Positions 24,101 through 37,095 of a stretch of 64,000 bases of DNA are shown here, piece after piece. The first letter of the stretch is position 1. The number at the start of each line of letters is the position of its first letter. The notes below the pieces were generated by a model. The model saw nothing but the letters and a program-made list of their open reading frames with translations, made no database searches and was not told the DNA's origin. The stretch spans positions 7,990,001-8,054,000 of the forward strand of contig NC_052678.1 in NCBI RefSeq assembly GCF_016802725.1. Direction: 5' to 3'. Source of the DNA: Solenopsis invicta. Lineage: Eukaryota > Arthropoda > Insecta > Hymenoptera > Formicidae. Position numbers and translations under genes: made by a program.

Positions 24101-25600
24101 GGCCTATTTTTGATGTATAATCCCTTCAGGAATTACTATCGGAAATTAAGGACTTTCCTTTGATTTTTTACAAGATTTTTAACGCGTTAAATAACACTAC
24201 GATGTACTCACTTATAGTAGACAGGACGAGGGATGAAAGTAATACTTTGAATTGGTGTCTTTATCTGGTCCATTCTCCTCTAGTTTTTTTTACATCTCTT
24301 AAAGTCGTTGATAACCCAACATGTATCTATCACATATACATACACACATACTTGTATATATATGTTTTAATTGACCAGATTGCCATTTTGGATCAGAAAC
24401 GTGATCAATATCAACGTTGTCATGCACAACAAAAATTTATACACCGAGAAACAATTAATTACATTAAATCTCAATTCCATTGACCGTAGTACGAAACAAC
24501 CACACAAGTTTATCATAATGTTTACACGTTATTGTAATATTTGTGTGTGTGTGGTTATTGGTTTTTTTTTGTTTACGTGCTCGAACGTATACCTAGATAT
24601 AATAAATCAAAATTAGGAGTAATCTTCATTCGCTCTTTTCTTCTCGTTTATCGTTAGTGCTTCGTTTTTCTCGGCGCATGTCGCGCCGGCGCCGGGATTA
24701 AAGGCGGAAGACGCGAAGAATTCGAACCGCGCGAGGATTACTCGCGTAACTCGCGCACTTGACAGCGCGGAAGGTGAAGGTTATTTATGTGGCAGTCCTT
24801 AATTAAGTTCGTCCTGTAATCGGCGTAATCCACTTTGCGAAGAGAATGGTCCCGTATGTTCGCTCGATTTCCAAGTACGCCCACCGAACTGACCCACTAT
24901 ACCGCAATGTGGCGGCATTAGTATGTGGATATACATACATATATACACGTATACATGTATGTATGCACGAATGTAAGGCTTACACGAGACACGCTGCTTT
25001 GTATTCATATCTCAATGGTGAGAACTTTCTAACGATATTATGGACTAGGCTGATCCGCGTTCCACCCTTTCGACCCTTGCGAATCTCCGCAATTTGTATC
25101 TCCCCAACATAACGATTTGAGGATAATTGTGTTTTATTACCCTATGAATTCCCGCGTTTTCCCTATCGAATTATACCAAGTTTCGAGGGTAGTTGTTTAC
25201 TAATGGTTGACCCAGCTTTGATTGCTTATTTTATTAGTACGTCGTTATCGTTGCAAGCTCGCTCGTCAAGCGCTTCAAGCGAACTGATACGCGAATAATT
25301 TCAATGCGAATGGAACAATTGTTCGACATATTGAAGTTGGGAACTTATTCGAATCCGTACGGCAAGTCTGGATTTAACGTACGATATGAATTTAAAAGCA
25401 ACGTCATCATGCTCTCGTGATACCATGATGTTAACAGCGCTGCTGAAAAATGCAGATTTGGGTAGCGAGCGGCTTGGAGTAGCATCCGAGAGCCCTAAGT
25501 AGTGAAAAACTGCGAGACACGAAGTGGGTTAAGCCTGCCGCGGTCTAGATTCCATATTTTCAATCTTCTCGGAGCCGCCTAGAGCCAAGACCTCCGCCAT
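24101..25600. other. No gene seen
   Basis: Mixed to AT-rich sequence, with ATACATACATATATACACGT-type sequence at 24930-24965. The 107-codon frame at 24160-24483 runs through AT-rich DNA and has no recognisable domain. Confidence 0.4.
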
Positions 25601-25608
25601 CAAGTTGC

Positions 25609-25615
25609 ATAAAAG
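25609..25615 (+). promoter_or_regulatory. TATA-like ATAAAAG
   Basis: ATAAAAG in the context GTTGCATAAAAGCGCAAC lies 92 bases upstream of the ATG of the small frame at 25707. A TATA box here would place a start near 25640, leaving a leader of about 65 bases. Such motifs are frequent, so support is weak. Confidence 0.2.
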
Positions 25616-25706
25616 CGCAACCTTTGAAAAGGGCGCACGTGTGCTTCATCCAGCTTTCGACAAGAGCGCGCTCGCGACGAGGAGCACTTAGTTGGCGACG
25701 TGCAAG

Positions 25707-25844
25707 ATGAAATATGTTCCCTTTGCGTTACATCAATTCCTACAAGCGGCGGTCGACTTTAAACACTCGTGCGGTATCTCCTATTTCGAAGCGTTTCACG
25801 AGTTATTAGGATTATGCGCAGATACTAGCGGCTGTATCCGCTAG
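25707..25844 (+). CDS. Possible 45-residue small protein
   Basis: The frame runs from ATG to TAG and encodes 45 residues, beginning MKYVPFALHQFLQAAVDF and ending LLGLCADTSGCIR. The start context CAAGATGA has A at -3, which suits insect translation starts. A TATA-like motif lies 92 bases upstream. The peptide has two aromatic, leucine-rich stretches and three cysteines but no clear signal peptide, and I recognise no family. Frames of this length are abundant by chance, so only the combination of promoter-like motif, start context and balanced residue composition makes it worth listing. No splice sites are needed. Confidence 0.15.
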   Translation: MKYVPFALHQFLQAAVDFKHSCGISYFEAFHELLGLCADTSGCIR

Positions 25845-26783
25845 AAAGATACTACCATGCCAGTAATTGTGCGGTTAATGTATGCAAAAAGGATGCAAAT
25901 TTATCGCTTGTTGCGCGAACGATTTGCATATCTGATGACGGATGCTTGTTGTAAAACGTTGCTATGCATTATTTAAGTACGCCCGTTGCATTTAACCCTC
26001 GCAGTTTGCGCGATGGTATAACGATCCCGCGTATAGCCTCCTCTCGTCCAATGTTATCGCCCAGATACGTCGACTTTAGTTTATTTAGGGCACGCCGATT
26101 TAATCTCCGTGAAATCGATCGCCGATTTAACGAAATATTATCCCACGGTTACGCTCCACCTCGCTTATGCTAATGAATTTGCGATATCCTCTCCGGCGAT
26201 TAATTAGATTTTGTCTGTTGCTCGAGCGTTTTTAATGCCTCACGCTAATCACGGTTCGCGTTTTGTCCGACTCTGCGCTCTCTTGCCGCGAAGCTCCCGC
26301 GAGCGAACCCGTGTGAACGCGCGCAGGTCACCGATAATGAATGTCGACCCATGTAAATTGGGTTAATTGAATTTCAATTCAACGTACGCATCAGATTTTT
26401 CGTCATGGATTTTTGCCCGCGGCTTTTCGCGACTATTAACTGTGCGGTGTACAAATTGCGATCTAACGTACGGTCAGATGACGCGGCAATCCGCCCGCGA
26501 GCGTTTTCTCCGCGCCGGATCGCAACGTTGTGTGCAAAATTATTAACGACGTACACGGCGCATCGCGCGTCTCTCGCGGCGCTGCACCGCTCGGCTCATC
26601 TTGTTTTTTTTTCTTCGCTGAAATTACCGCGCGCGACTTACTACGCTGTCATTTGACCGTTCTGTAACCGGTGGGTTTAATTTCCACTCGCGGGGCGCAG
26701 ACTCATTAGACTCGATTAGTCTGCAAGCAGACACACTCCTTGATGTCTTCCACGCGTACATCCTCGTGCACGTATACGGGGCG

Positions 26784-26811
26784 TGTACACACCGGCGAAC
26801 CGGTGTGCACA
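26784..26811. other. Hairpin, 12-pair stem with CGAA loop
   Basis: TGTACACACCGG pairs with CCGGTGTGCACA around the loop CGAA, with a single A/C mismatch. It lies 72 bases before a second hairpin at 26884-26923. Confidence 0.7.
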
Positions 26812-26883
26812 AACTCGATGTCACCATTAGAATTCAAGCAGCACGTTGGTATGTATTCCAATGTATGTATTCACGTGCGTTAC

Positions 26884-26923
26884 TCACCCAAGTATGCACT
26901 GCCAAGTGTATGTACTTGGGTGA
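26884..26923. other. Hairpin, 17 pairs with a two-base bulge
   Basis: TCACCCAAGTATGCACT pairs with AGTGTA + TG bulge + TACTTGGGTGA around the loop GCCA, with one G-T pair. Flanking ATTCAC (about 26869) and GTGAAT (about 26929) can extend it to roughly 65 bases. Confidence 0.7.
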
Positions 26924-27729
26924 ATGCGGTGAATTGTCATGGATGCGTGAATTGTCTTGCGTGCACGCGCGTGCATTCAAAGGATCTGCCCTTGCGCGCA
27001 AAGCACAGGGTGAATAATTGGGTTAAGCAATATATCGCAGAAATAATTTATAGACTATTCTCGTGACTATCACTTTGGACAATACCAGGAAATTTGAATT
27101 GAAGATCAATTGGAATTGTTGATTTTTAAATTAGATTAAGGAATATTCGATGAACGAATACAATACGAGCGACAGATCTTGCGCATACCTTAACATTCGC
27201 CGTTACCGCATTGTCATGATGGCCGTATTGTCATTTGCGCGATACGACATCTGCTTCGGTTTAGTGAATATTTGGCATGCGGTACGAATAATGGAGTACT
27301 CTGTATTGTGCTGAAATCACGCGGTGTACAGGCACTGGGCACAGGCTCGTTAAAATGTACCACGTGCCGCGGATCGCGTGTCGCACGAAGACCGACCAGA
27401 AAGTCTCTGGATTTCCGACTTCTAATGTCACTGGCATACGGAAATGACACTTTAATCAGTTTGTGCCGTGTACGCGGACCTGTCGATCATCTGCACGAAG
27501 CCAAGTTAACGTTAGAGATTGAGATCGGAATACGAAAGAAAGAAACGGGAAAACTGTAAGAACCTTTACGTGACGTAACATCGTAAGTAAAACGAAATAA
27601 GTATAATCTATAGTAGTCGATTTAACGCGTTCAGATTATCGGTAGTAAAACACCGTCCTGCTTTATCGTTGCCGGACATTAATATTAAATCTAACGATAT
27701 TCGTAACATTATCATTTTTATTAATACGC

Positions 27730-27947
27730 GGAAAGAACAATTTGCTGAAATACAGATCTGAAAAGAAATATGTTGAACTATTAAAGAATTTCGACGTTTA
27801 AGCTAAGAATATTAAAACATTTTGCAGTAGTATCTTCATGTTTGAATGTTTTACATTATAATAATAATAATGATAGTCTAACATAAATTATTTTCTGATC
27901 TGAATCTAGCTAAATTTTTTAGATATTGCAGTAAAATTGTTCTTTCC
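27730..27947. repeat. Imperfect inverted repeat in AT-rich DNA
   Basis: GAAAGAACAATTTGCTGAAATA at about 27731 is mirrored by TATTGCAGTAAAATTGTTCTTTC ending at about 27946. The next inner blocks CAGATCTGAAAAGAAATAT and AATTATTTTCTGATCTGAAT also pair. Arms are about 60 bases. It may be the remains of a miniature inverted-repeat element, but the outer limits are unclear. Confidence 0.5.
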
Positions 27948-30900
27948 TTGCAGTGATAGCATTTTTCAGAATTCTGTGATAGCCGTGATAATCATTTAGC
28001 TAATAAGAATAACGTTGCATACGTAAAAAATTTTCTAAATATAATTCGTAGCTCTTCCAGTAATAAATTAACATTTTAGCAGTGAAAATTATAATTGTGA
28101 CCAAACTCGGTATGAATATTTCAAAAAAAGAAGCAGCAGGTTCAAAGTGAGATTTTCTTTCCACATGCTAACGCGAAGATAACACAAAGTCAAATGAACT
28201 ACCTATACCCGAATAAACCTTGTACGGGCTCATTTAGCTAACATTGCGTTTGTCTCACTGCAAACTTCATGGTTCACCGTGATTAATCTTGCTGATCGGC
28301 GCATTCCTAACGTGACGACGAGTCACCGCGGACAAGGGCCCAGTTGAATCTTTACGGAACGGAAGCGGTCATTATTTTAAGCGTGCCACGAGCATTTCGA
28401 ATTACCGTAATAGGTATTTCGTTCGCTAGGACGAGCGAAAAATTCCGAGCGTGACGCAAAACCCGGTCACGGTTGAACACGATGGAATGCAACGGTGTTC
28501 GTGACAATTAAGCATGGCACCTAAATGCGCATTGGAGAATTGAAGTTAGTGTAAATATCTGGAAATCAGATCATTCTATTAAAATAATTTAAATAAATTC
28601 GAATATAGGGCGCTTCTCAGTCCAAATTATTGTCAATATATATCATTGAAATTGTCCAAGTATTGAATTTGATATTATATTTAGGATTCTTAAATTTATA
28701 ATGACTTGTTTGTCACAAATAAAATTTCTCTTTTCCACGTATCTTTATAATATTTTACATTACATTGAATTAAATTTTTGATACCCAAATATCATGAAAT
28801 AATTAAGTATTTATTTGTTTTTATAAATTTATATCACTAAGATTTTTTAAACTTAATGTTAACACACTTTTATCATAGTATGTATCGTAAAAGAGAGAAA
28901 GAAAGAAAGAAAGAAGGTTGCTAGTGTCGATGAAATCTAGCGATTCTCATATGGTCCTTTCTATGATCTTTGTCGCTATCCTAACGTTGGGATAAACTCA
29001 TTTTGTCGACAGCTTTCGCGATTCTTGTTACCCTCTTTGCGGCCCCTGTCCTTTCTAGCTCGCTCGCTCTATAGAACGCTCTATTTCTATACGTTTCCCT
29101 CTTTTTCTCTCGCTCAGACGCCAGGGAGGTCCATTATCTCGGAACAGATGACGAGTAAGCGTTCGCTTAATGAAATCTTCGTAGTGATTTTACGAGAAAA
29201 GTTTCGTGAACCGGAGATAGGTACGCGAGAGAAAGAGAAGGAAAGAGCGTGAGAAGGAGAGACAGAGGGAGGGAGTGGGAGAGAGAGAAAGAGAAAGGGG
29301 ATCCTCTGAAAGGGTGGCGAGCAGACGGAGAGAACGCTTACGGCTCCTTGCCGCTCTCTCAAGCCTTGTGCATGTAGTATAAACGATATCTCTGGCGGCC
29401 AGTGGTTTTCAAGATTCCGGAGATAAACGGAGCGATGGAGAGCATCCTTGAATGTCAAGCGGAAATATGTAGGCGTTAAAATTCCGCCGACTAGAATATA
29501 TTTTCAGGTCGCGAAAGAGATATTTGTCGTATAAGCGTGAAAGAAAATTCACATTAATTGATATTTGAAAGGTCACTAACGATTTTTACATTTTGCAAAC
29601 GGTTTGAATTATTTAATAGCATTCCTTGATCGATCATTCACCGGTGGCGGCTATTCTATTCGCGGAAAGCATTATACGTAACTCCCACGGGAATCAGACC
29701 GTTACTCGACAAACCCGCGTTAAACGGCTCCTTCGTTACGACGGATGATGCTCTTTGCCGCAGGAATTACTTATATTATGCAGAGACCGCGCGTGCTGCG
29801 CGTTTAAAATTGTAAGCATCATTCGACCGAGTTTCCGCGCTCGCCGCGCCAAGAGAATACTGAAATAATTTATGTCGGTCAATTTCTCTCGGCACGACCC
29901 TGGTCTGAATCTTTCATGCGGTCGTCCCGCGCGAGAATGCAATCGCTGCACCGGCTGAATTTTAAATAATGAAGTTCAGATTACATCCGCGAAGGGAGTT
30001 AAGTCCTTTAATAAACCGGAAGGAAGATCGTAGGACGTAATTTACAATGCCGGGCGTGGCAGGAAGATATTTTACACCCTATATAGATACATCGATTCTA
30101 TCACTCGCGCTCACTGCTCTAATCGATCCAAGTTATTATCAGATATTACGCACATGTTTCAGGACACGAGTTATAGGCTCATGGGACTCGAAGCCAAAGT
30201 GGAATACCCCAAACGGTATCGCGCAACCTCTTACTCTCTAAATCCTACAAAGTCGAACACCGGGTACATCGCCCAGGCACATAGTAATCTTTTATTAAAT
30301 CTCACCCTTCGCTACCCTTTCCCGGAAACTTGCTTCGGCCCCAATCCTCTTTACGCCCTCTTTCGTTCCTTTTCTTCAGAAACCTGCTGTCTTCTTTTAA
30401 CCCATCAGACCGAGTTCCGACTACTTTAAACCCGGTTTCCGCGCCGCTAATGACAAACGTCTGTCTGATTTCCGTACGTTTACGTTCGGCTTCATCGACT
30501 GCGAGATATAAGATCTGACGAGATAGGAATCACGGAATTCTGACACGCTTACACGACGTAGCTTCGCTGATATCTAGTTTCACAATATGTGCTTAATCGT
30601 TATATGGTTAATTAAATTCAACGTTGCATTAGGGTTATCGTTTACGGTCGTAAGATAGCGCTATTGCGTAACAAGGAGATTCACAGAGCTAATTATTCCC
30701 GTTTAACGAGCTACACTATTGATATGTCGAATCGATAATATGTCAGTGGATCAGACAGAATTGATACATCAGTATTCTACTGATCGAACTTTAGCGACGA
30801 ATGTTTAATTGCTGCTTTGGTCCAAAAATCAATATTATCGAACATTATGAATTATTAAGTATTATTACGATACATTGGAGATCACAGATTATTAGAGCGT

Positions 30901-31276
30901 GAAACTGTAGCTGTCGCTGCTGCTTTCAGATAGCGGCAGGATAGCTTTCAGATGGAGCGCGAATTGTTCTATTCGTATACATACACGCGAGAATGTCGAT
31001 TGTCTACCTCGCGAATGATAGGAAGTATATGATTCGGCGATGGATGCCGAAGAAGCGACAACTCGGGCAACGTTAATGGAACTCCGGGCGGAGTGACACC
31101 TTGGGAGCGAACAAACCGAGTTGTGCTGTCGAGACGTTGTCGTTAAGCCCTCTGGTTCTGGTATCCGACGTGTTCAGTTACATCCGACGTCCTCAAAAGG
31201 AAATCCAAACCCTCTCGGGTACTACGAAAGGATGAGATTTAGATTGTTGTGGAAGTCCAATCTCTTCGCAAGCGTG

Positions 31277-31300
31277 CACGCGCGTGCGCGCGCGCGCATG
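31277..31300. repeat. Alternating CG/GC tract
   Basis: CACGCGCGTGCGCGCGCGCG-type alternating sequence of 24 bases, potentially Z-forming. Confidence 0.85.
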
Positions 31301-31704
31301 TATTAGACAAGTTGTTTGATGATCCAGCAGATTCGAACGGCAATACGTGTCGTAACTTGAGCCTGCCCGTGAACGATCTCCTGAGAAATCTTCCACGGCA
31401 TTCTTCATCTTTCTACTCTCGCGCGGGCTTTTATTTAATATACTTACGCCAGACGCGGGTATACGAAGATCAGGTATACGAAGACAACGCGCGCGGATAA
31501 GGAATTAAGTTGCTGTTACTTGGCGGGAGAAAAATATGGTTCTTGCGTGAGAAGCTTGAGCATTTTAACTTGTCATAAAAAAAGATACACAAGTGTAATG
31601 TGTGAAACATTGTACATGTTTTTGGTGCGTACACAAATATATTTCTGCTTTTGTATAAGTTTTCATGGAGACATTGCGCGTGAAATATGCGCATTTCAGA
31701 TGAA

Positions 31705-31751
31705 TCAAGAGGGGCTCTTTCCTGAACATTTATCCACTGAGTCCCTCTTGA
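31705..31751. other. Hairpin with 13-pair stem
   Basis: TCAAGAGGGGCTC pairs with GAGTCCCTCTTGA (one G-T pair) around a 21-base loop. Confidence 0.65.
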
Positions 31752-33160
31752 AGGATGTTTAGAAGAGGGACGCCCAAGGGGTAAAGGGTAAAGGGGTGGC
31801 TTAGGGGAAACAGGTGCGCCGAATAATCGGGACACGTCTAAAGGAAGATCTTCGGAAGTGGTTTTGGTCCGGTACAGGATAGTTTAGCTCGTTCGGGCGA
31901 GCCAGAGACGGCTCGCAGAGACGAAGTAGATAATTTTCTTCCGCGTCGCATCGGGACGTCGGATCTCTTCAATCTGTATCCGCCCCAATAAACTTACTGT
32001 CACGTCCGACAGATCTTCAAGACAAGCTTTCCTCCGCAGTGGAAAATCTCCTTTATCTCCACACCCCCTGACTTCCTGCCGCAACGAGCCACTTCCGGCT
32101 TTTGCCTACCTTCGATCGGAGCGCGCGCGCACGCGAGGGATTTCTTTCACTAAATCGCCTTGATCCATAATGGCTGCATTCTGGGCGGAGCCGAGATAAA
32201 AGCGATTAGATTTTGGAGAATGATGCTGGGATTGTACCTTGTACGCAATTCTATTTCATGCAATTTTGCAATTACCTTGGCAATTGCAAATATTATATAC
32301 GCGTATGCAAACGAGGCGCGGATAAGTTGTGCATTAAGAATACTCTATTTTACGCTTTATCCCAACAGATTATTCGTATCAAATATGTAAATTGACTTTG
32401 TGCCCTTTGACACATTTCACATCGATCGATTTTATCTTGGTGAATATTTTAGTTTGAGACAATTTGCCGCAACTTCTCTGAAAGTTTGAAATTAAATATC
32501 TCGGTAATTAAATCATACATTAAAATTCTATTAAGATAAACTTTCTCCGGTACTAATTGACAAATAAAGTTTTAATGCGTTTACACTTCTGAAGCTTAAA
32601 TCGCAATCTTAAGAAACTCTAGCTTAGTTTTGCGTTTTAATTCCGATTGAGCGTAAAGTTGATTCTGAATACCGCGGTTATTATATAATAAATATCGTTG
32701 GCGATTACGTCGATGCTCTTAAACTCTGTGGAAAAAAAGAGACGCGCACTTCGGATTGCGTTATTTCTAACAGCGGCATTTGTTTGACCCATCTATTTTC
32801 TTGTTTCGCTTGACTTTGAATGAATTACCGTGTTCCTCCAATACCGAGAAAAAGAGTTTCGTGCAACGACTTTGTCTTTGCCCTCGACGCGCATATAATA
32901 TTCACTAGGAGCTGCGTTACTTTATATTCGTGGCGTCGCCTCTATCTACGTCTCTCTCCGGCTCTCCCCCGGAAGAACGAACTTCCCGAGGGTTCGAGTA
33001 CGTGGCGTAAAGGGGTGTACGAGCCGTCTGCCGGGGGAGGTTGGCAGGGGTTTGTTGGTGACGCGCGGGGGAGCAGGTATATTAGATAAGTTCTGTCGCG
33101 CGAAGTAGTGCGGTGGAAACTGCGTTGGGGGATGACGACAGTCTTAGGACAAGGGGTAGA

Positions 33161-33271
33161 GAAACTGGTTACCCGTGTCAAGGGTTTTCTTCGTGGCACC
33201 CTTCCCCTATAGCTCGCGGGGCGGTTCTTCATTATGAGCCAAATGGAGAAAATTGAAAGCGTCGTATCAGG
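33161..33271. repeat. Local direct duplication, copy 1
   Basis: About 110 bases match 33724-33832 at roughly three bases in four, in the same order: CGTGTCAAGGGTTTTCTTC, then CGGTTCTTCATTA, then GGAGAAAATTGAAAGC. The spacing between copies is about 560 bases. The minus-strand frame here (32942-33274, 110 codons) is interrupted by stops in copy 2, so a shared coding function is not supported. Confidence 0.75.
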
Positions 33272-33723
33272 CATTCAGTATGGTACTCTCAATGATCTCT
33301 AAGCGTGCGTCTTTAAAGCCATTTTTAATTAATTGCACAGTATAATTTTATTTCTTGGTTTTATTTGAAATTATACTTTGTTCATTCTCCATTAAAATTC
33401 ATTAGTCCTTTTCCATAACGTTGTCCAAGTTTACTCATACATGTGTAAACTTTTTATTATTTCAGTTGCTGTCTCTTTCTAACTAAAATTTTTCACCTCA
33501 AGATAGAAATTAGAAAGTAGTGTTACGTGATTTTATATAATTGCGATATACTTTATCGCAACATTTCGCTCATTGCTCATCCTTTAGGCTATAGGTAATT
33601 GAACCTCTAGTTAATGATTCGTTAAGCGAGTCGATAAATCTGTATTTACGTACCGCACCGGAGAAGACCGGTTGAAAATTGCCTTTTCTGCTGAAATATT
33701 ACCGGAAGAGCGGAAACGCGCGC

Positions 33724-33832
33724 GAGGAACCGTTTGCCCGCGTCAAGGGTTTCCTCCTCACCACGCTTTGCCATAGTCGGTAGGGCTGCTCTTCATTAGA
33801 ACCTAAATAGAGAAAATTGAAAGCACCATATT
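33724..33832. repeat. Local direct duplication, copy 2
   Basis: The diverged partner of 33161-33271, with CGCGTCAAGGGTTTCCTCC, TGCTCTTCATTAGA and TAGAGAAAATTGAAAGC at the same relative positions. It could be an old tandem duplication or two insertions of one dispersed repeat. Confidence 0.75.
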
Positions 33833-34619
33833 GGAGCCGTTGCTCGGCGTCGTAGAAAGCTCAATGTGCTGCTTAGTGTGCGTTGACTGCGCTCTCGACG
33901 GAAATTCACGCATGCTAGTAATGTATATAGAGATTGTGAAATATGGTAAAGTTCAAATTGCTAGAGAATGGATATGTGTGTGTCAAAAAGATCTAACAGA
34001 GAGATCTCTTCCCACGCGGCAAGTTGTTTAAAGATTTTTTAACAACCACGCGGGAGATAATGATTTTCATTAATATCCATAAAACGTTTCAGCGTTCATT
34101 TAAGAAGAAGATAGTTTTCCCCGATGTTGAAATCACGATCTATGGAAATGAGAATTAAATGCGATAAACGCTTTGCGAAATATCTACGTATTACTCGCAC
34201 ACTCTCCCTGTATCTCTCCGTATCATTTCTCACTCTTCCTCTCTTCCGTTTGGTAATTCGCATTTAGAAAATTGCCGTAGGGAGAACCCTCGGGTAATCG
34301 AGCGTTATTTTAAGAGCGATAGCAATTAACGGTCTCGGCAGTTAACCGCAAATGTAATTCTCAACTGGAACGCGAATATTTTTAACGCGTCGTCTGAGAA
34401 TGGAATAGAAGAATTTTTCGACTCGTCAGTCTTCACCTAAATCCGACAGAGAAATTTCCCATTTTGGCTGCACGCCACATATCGCATTAGCCTTGTCATG
34501 AAGGAGTCGGAGCTCGCACTTTTAGAGCTTCTCGTTTGCGGTTGAGCGGAACTAAAATTGTGATTTCTGATCATCGAATACGATCGAGCGCCGCGTTACG
34601 ATAATTTGCAGGGAGATAT
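33833..34619. other. No gene seen
   Basis: Mixed sequence between the duplication and the foldback element. I see nothing distinctive. Confidence 0.45.
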
Positions 34620-35220
34620 ACAGGATGATTCGTAAAAGGTTGGCAACCTTAAAAGTAAATTTAGAACACAAAAGTAACTCAAAAGTTTATATATAATACT
34701 TTAGATTAATTCAATTCAGTCATCGAGATATAAATAATTTTATTAATTTTGTAACAGGCAAAAAATATCAAGTATTTGTAACTTTTGTCAGTGAAAATTT
34801 TATTATTTTATATAATATATATAATATATATAATATTCACATGATAAAATTGTAAAATCATAAAATTATATATTTAAATCCCAATTATATATTTAAAATT
34901 TTATTAAACTTAGGCAAATTAAAAGCGACATCCTACGGTACAGAAAAAACACTAGCAGGCAAAAGATGGATATTTTATAAAAATAGTCTAATTCGGAGAT
35001 TAATATTCATTTAATAAAATTATAAAATAATAAAATTTTCACTGATTAAAATTATACAATCGGTAAATATCTGGTATTTTTTTGCTTGTTACAATATTAA
35101 TAAAATTATTTATATCTCGATAATGGAGCCGAATTGTTGTAGTGATGTAAACCTTTTGTGTTATTTTTATCCTGAATTTATTTCTGAATTTATGCCCACA
35201 CGTTATTGAACACCCTACAC
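34620..35220. mobile_element. Foldback element D (about 600 bases)
   Basis: The left end ACAGGATGATTCGTAAAAGG and the reverse complement of the right end (TAGGGTGTTCAATAACGTG) are related. The arms then match well for more than 130 bases, including ATCGAGATATAAATAATTTT followed by ATTAAT and TTGTAACA on the left and their inverted counterparts near 35090-35130. The centre is AT-rich and non-coding. The end motif ATATACAGGATGATT is shared with the element at 49750-49901, so the two probably belong to related families. The (A)CAGGGTGTTC type of end is common among insect inverted-repeat elements. No transposase is present. Confidence 0.8.
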
Positions 35221-35719
35221 ATTGATCGAGTACTAATACTTCGTCGCATTAAACTGACTTAAAAAAAAAATCGATGCATAAATTTTCGCGTCACCGTTCA
35301 CAAGGCTCGAGCATATAGCACTAAATCTCGCAGATAGGCGCGTACATAAGGCTTACGCCACTAAACCATCGGCGACCGAGGGGGATGGCTAATTCGTTCG
35401 TCTCAGAGGCGCGTTTCACGTGATAAATCCGGTTCTTGCTCACGCCTAAAACTCCGTGAACTTTGTCGGCGCTATCGCGAGTCGGGACATCCGGCAAAAC
35501 GACGAAAGACGCGCGCCGCGGATTTCCCCCGGCCGAAACGTTCGTTTAACCCGCAGTTAAGCCGGTCGCGTGGAAGTCACCCGGAGGAACAAATCGCGTC
35601 TGTAAACGGTAATTCAACGACACCACGAGCGCGGTGGATCCGTCGTCTGAATAATGCATCGCGCTACCGGCTACGTGTGAGATCGTTCCCCGATGCTGCG
35701 CAACCACATGCATCGGCAG

Positions 35720-35768
35720 CGACGGCAACGACGACGACGACGGCGACAACGACGACGACGAGGACGAG
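35720..35768 (+). repeat. GAC trinucleotide run
   Basis: An imperfect GAC/ACG run with CGGCAACG and CGGCGACAACG interruptions. Confidence 0.85.
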
Positions 35769-36610
35769 GGTACATCGCTGTCGTGCGGAGTACGCAACAA
35801 CACAGCAATCGAAATAAAACGCGACGACGCGGACGAAACCACTCCGGGCAGTTAATCAGCGGGGCAACATCGGTCGCACGCGACGAATACTAAATAATCG
35901 CCGCCAGTCATCGTCGTTCGATCGATAGCGCTTTAAAGCCGGTTACGCAACGCGATTTGTCCCCTCGGCACGGCCCCGGATTCTCAGCGGGGAGAGACAC
36001 ATACATATATCGTACAGCGCTTTGATTTGCATTACGAGGCACGAGGCAATATACGCGATAATTGGCAGACGGTTAAAAGCCATTGACACTTTGTGCACGT
36101 AGATAAATTTAATAATTTCCAAGTTAAAGCGAAGGGATACGCGCGCGCGGCTTAAAGCCGGCGCGACGCGGCGGCGGATTGCGCGCCAGTGATATAAACT
36201 GCCCGGGGTCACGGACCTGCAGCGCGCGGGAGGACACGCGGCGATTGTGCACGCGACATTAGACAGGAATGCGAGCGTTTGCCATTTCCAGCAAACAGTT
36301 TGCTTAATTAAAGCGGGCAAAGATTTGTTCCAGCAAGTGGAAATCAGTTGATAGATACCATTGCGAAATGTATCATTGCGGCGGTCGCCACAAAGAGGCC
36401 GCGTTTCGCTTTGTGACGCGCAATTATGCTGAAACGCGTCACGGACTTTAATGAAACCCCTGTCAGCGACAAGTATTCGACTATTTCCGTACTTTGCGCG
36501 ACGCGGCGCGCGAGCTATTGATTATTTATTGTTGACGGACAGCATTGTCGCCGCGGCGTTTGTAACCCGAGCCCGTGCATGCAGGGGAACGTGTTCGCTC
36601 TCTCGCGGCC

Positions 36611-36633
36611 CGTGGTAGCTCTGTGCTACCACG
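36611..36633. other. Hairpin, perfect 9-pair stem
   Basis: CGTGGTAGC and GCTACCACG around the loop TCTGT. The GGTAGC core recurs in the hairpin at 37123-37144. Confidence 0.7.
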
Positions 36634-37095
36634 TAGAAGAATAGCGCGACCGCTTTTACGACCTATAAAGGACTCGATTGAAAAATTTTGCCAAGTATTC
36701 TAATTACTCGCGTCGTACGCGCGCGAAAACCCCGATAGAGAGTGTTGGATCGTTTTTCTTTTTTTTTTTGCGATTTATGCGTGCACAGTTTAGACGAGTT
36801 TTCGTCCAAGTCCACTCGGATGTCTGTGACAGAGAGCCATCGAGAACTTATCTTCGTCATTCGGAATTAAAAGCGCATTTTTCCCGCATTTTATTTTATT
36901 GTCGCCGCAAACGGTTAACTGCACTATCTCCCTTTCTATCCCGTTGCTTTTTGCGTGCAATCGATACGCGAAATCGGCTGTGTGGAAAATACGTTTTCAG
37001 TTTTAGTTTCGAGCTTCCTAGATTCCGCGGCTGAATCCGCGCGCGACTCTCGGCCGCGGATAAAACGGATAGACGTGGTTATGGGACAGTAAATT

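Larger units (their letters stand above)
25845..27729. other. No gene seen; two strong hairpins
   Basis: CpG-rich sequence from 26.3 to 27.0 kb holds two separate hairpins at 26784-26811 and 26884-26923. The rest is mixed. Several short frames of 60-108 codons are present, none with a recognisable domain. Confidence 0.4.
27948..33160. other. No gene seen; purine-rich patches
   Basis: AT-rich to 29.0 kb with (AAAG)5 at 28898-28917, then a purine-rich block at 29.2-29.3 kb, then mixed sequence. A CG-alternating tract lies at 31277-31300 and a hairpin at 31705-31751. No frame is supported by splice signals or a recognised domain. Confidence 0.4.

Noticed and set aside
3233..31300. Alternating CG tracts as functional Z-DNA
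   Set aside because: Listed as repeats, but short CG alternations are common in CpG-rich insect DNA and there is no evidence of function.
33000..33020. GGTTCGAG resembling a tRNA B box
   Set aside because: No A box or cloverleaf could be folded around it. I found no tRNA or rRNA anywhere in the window by eye.
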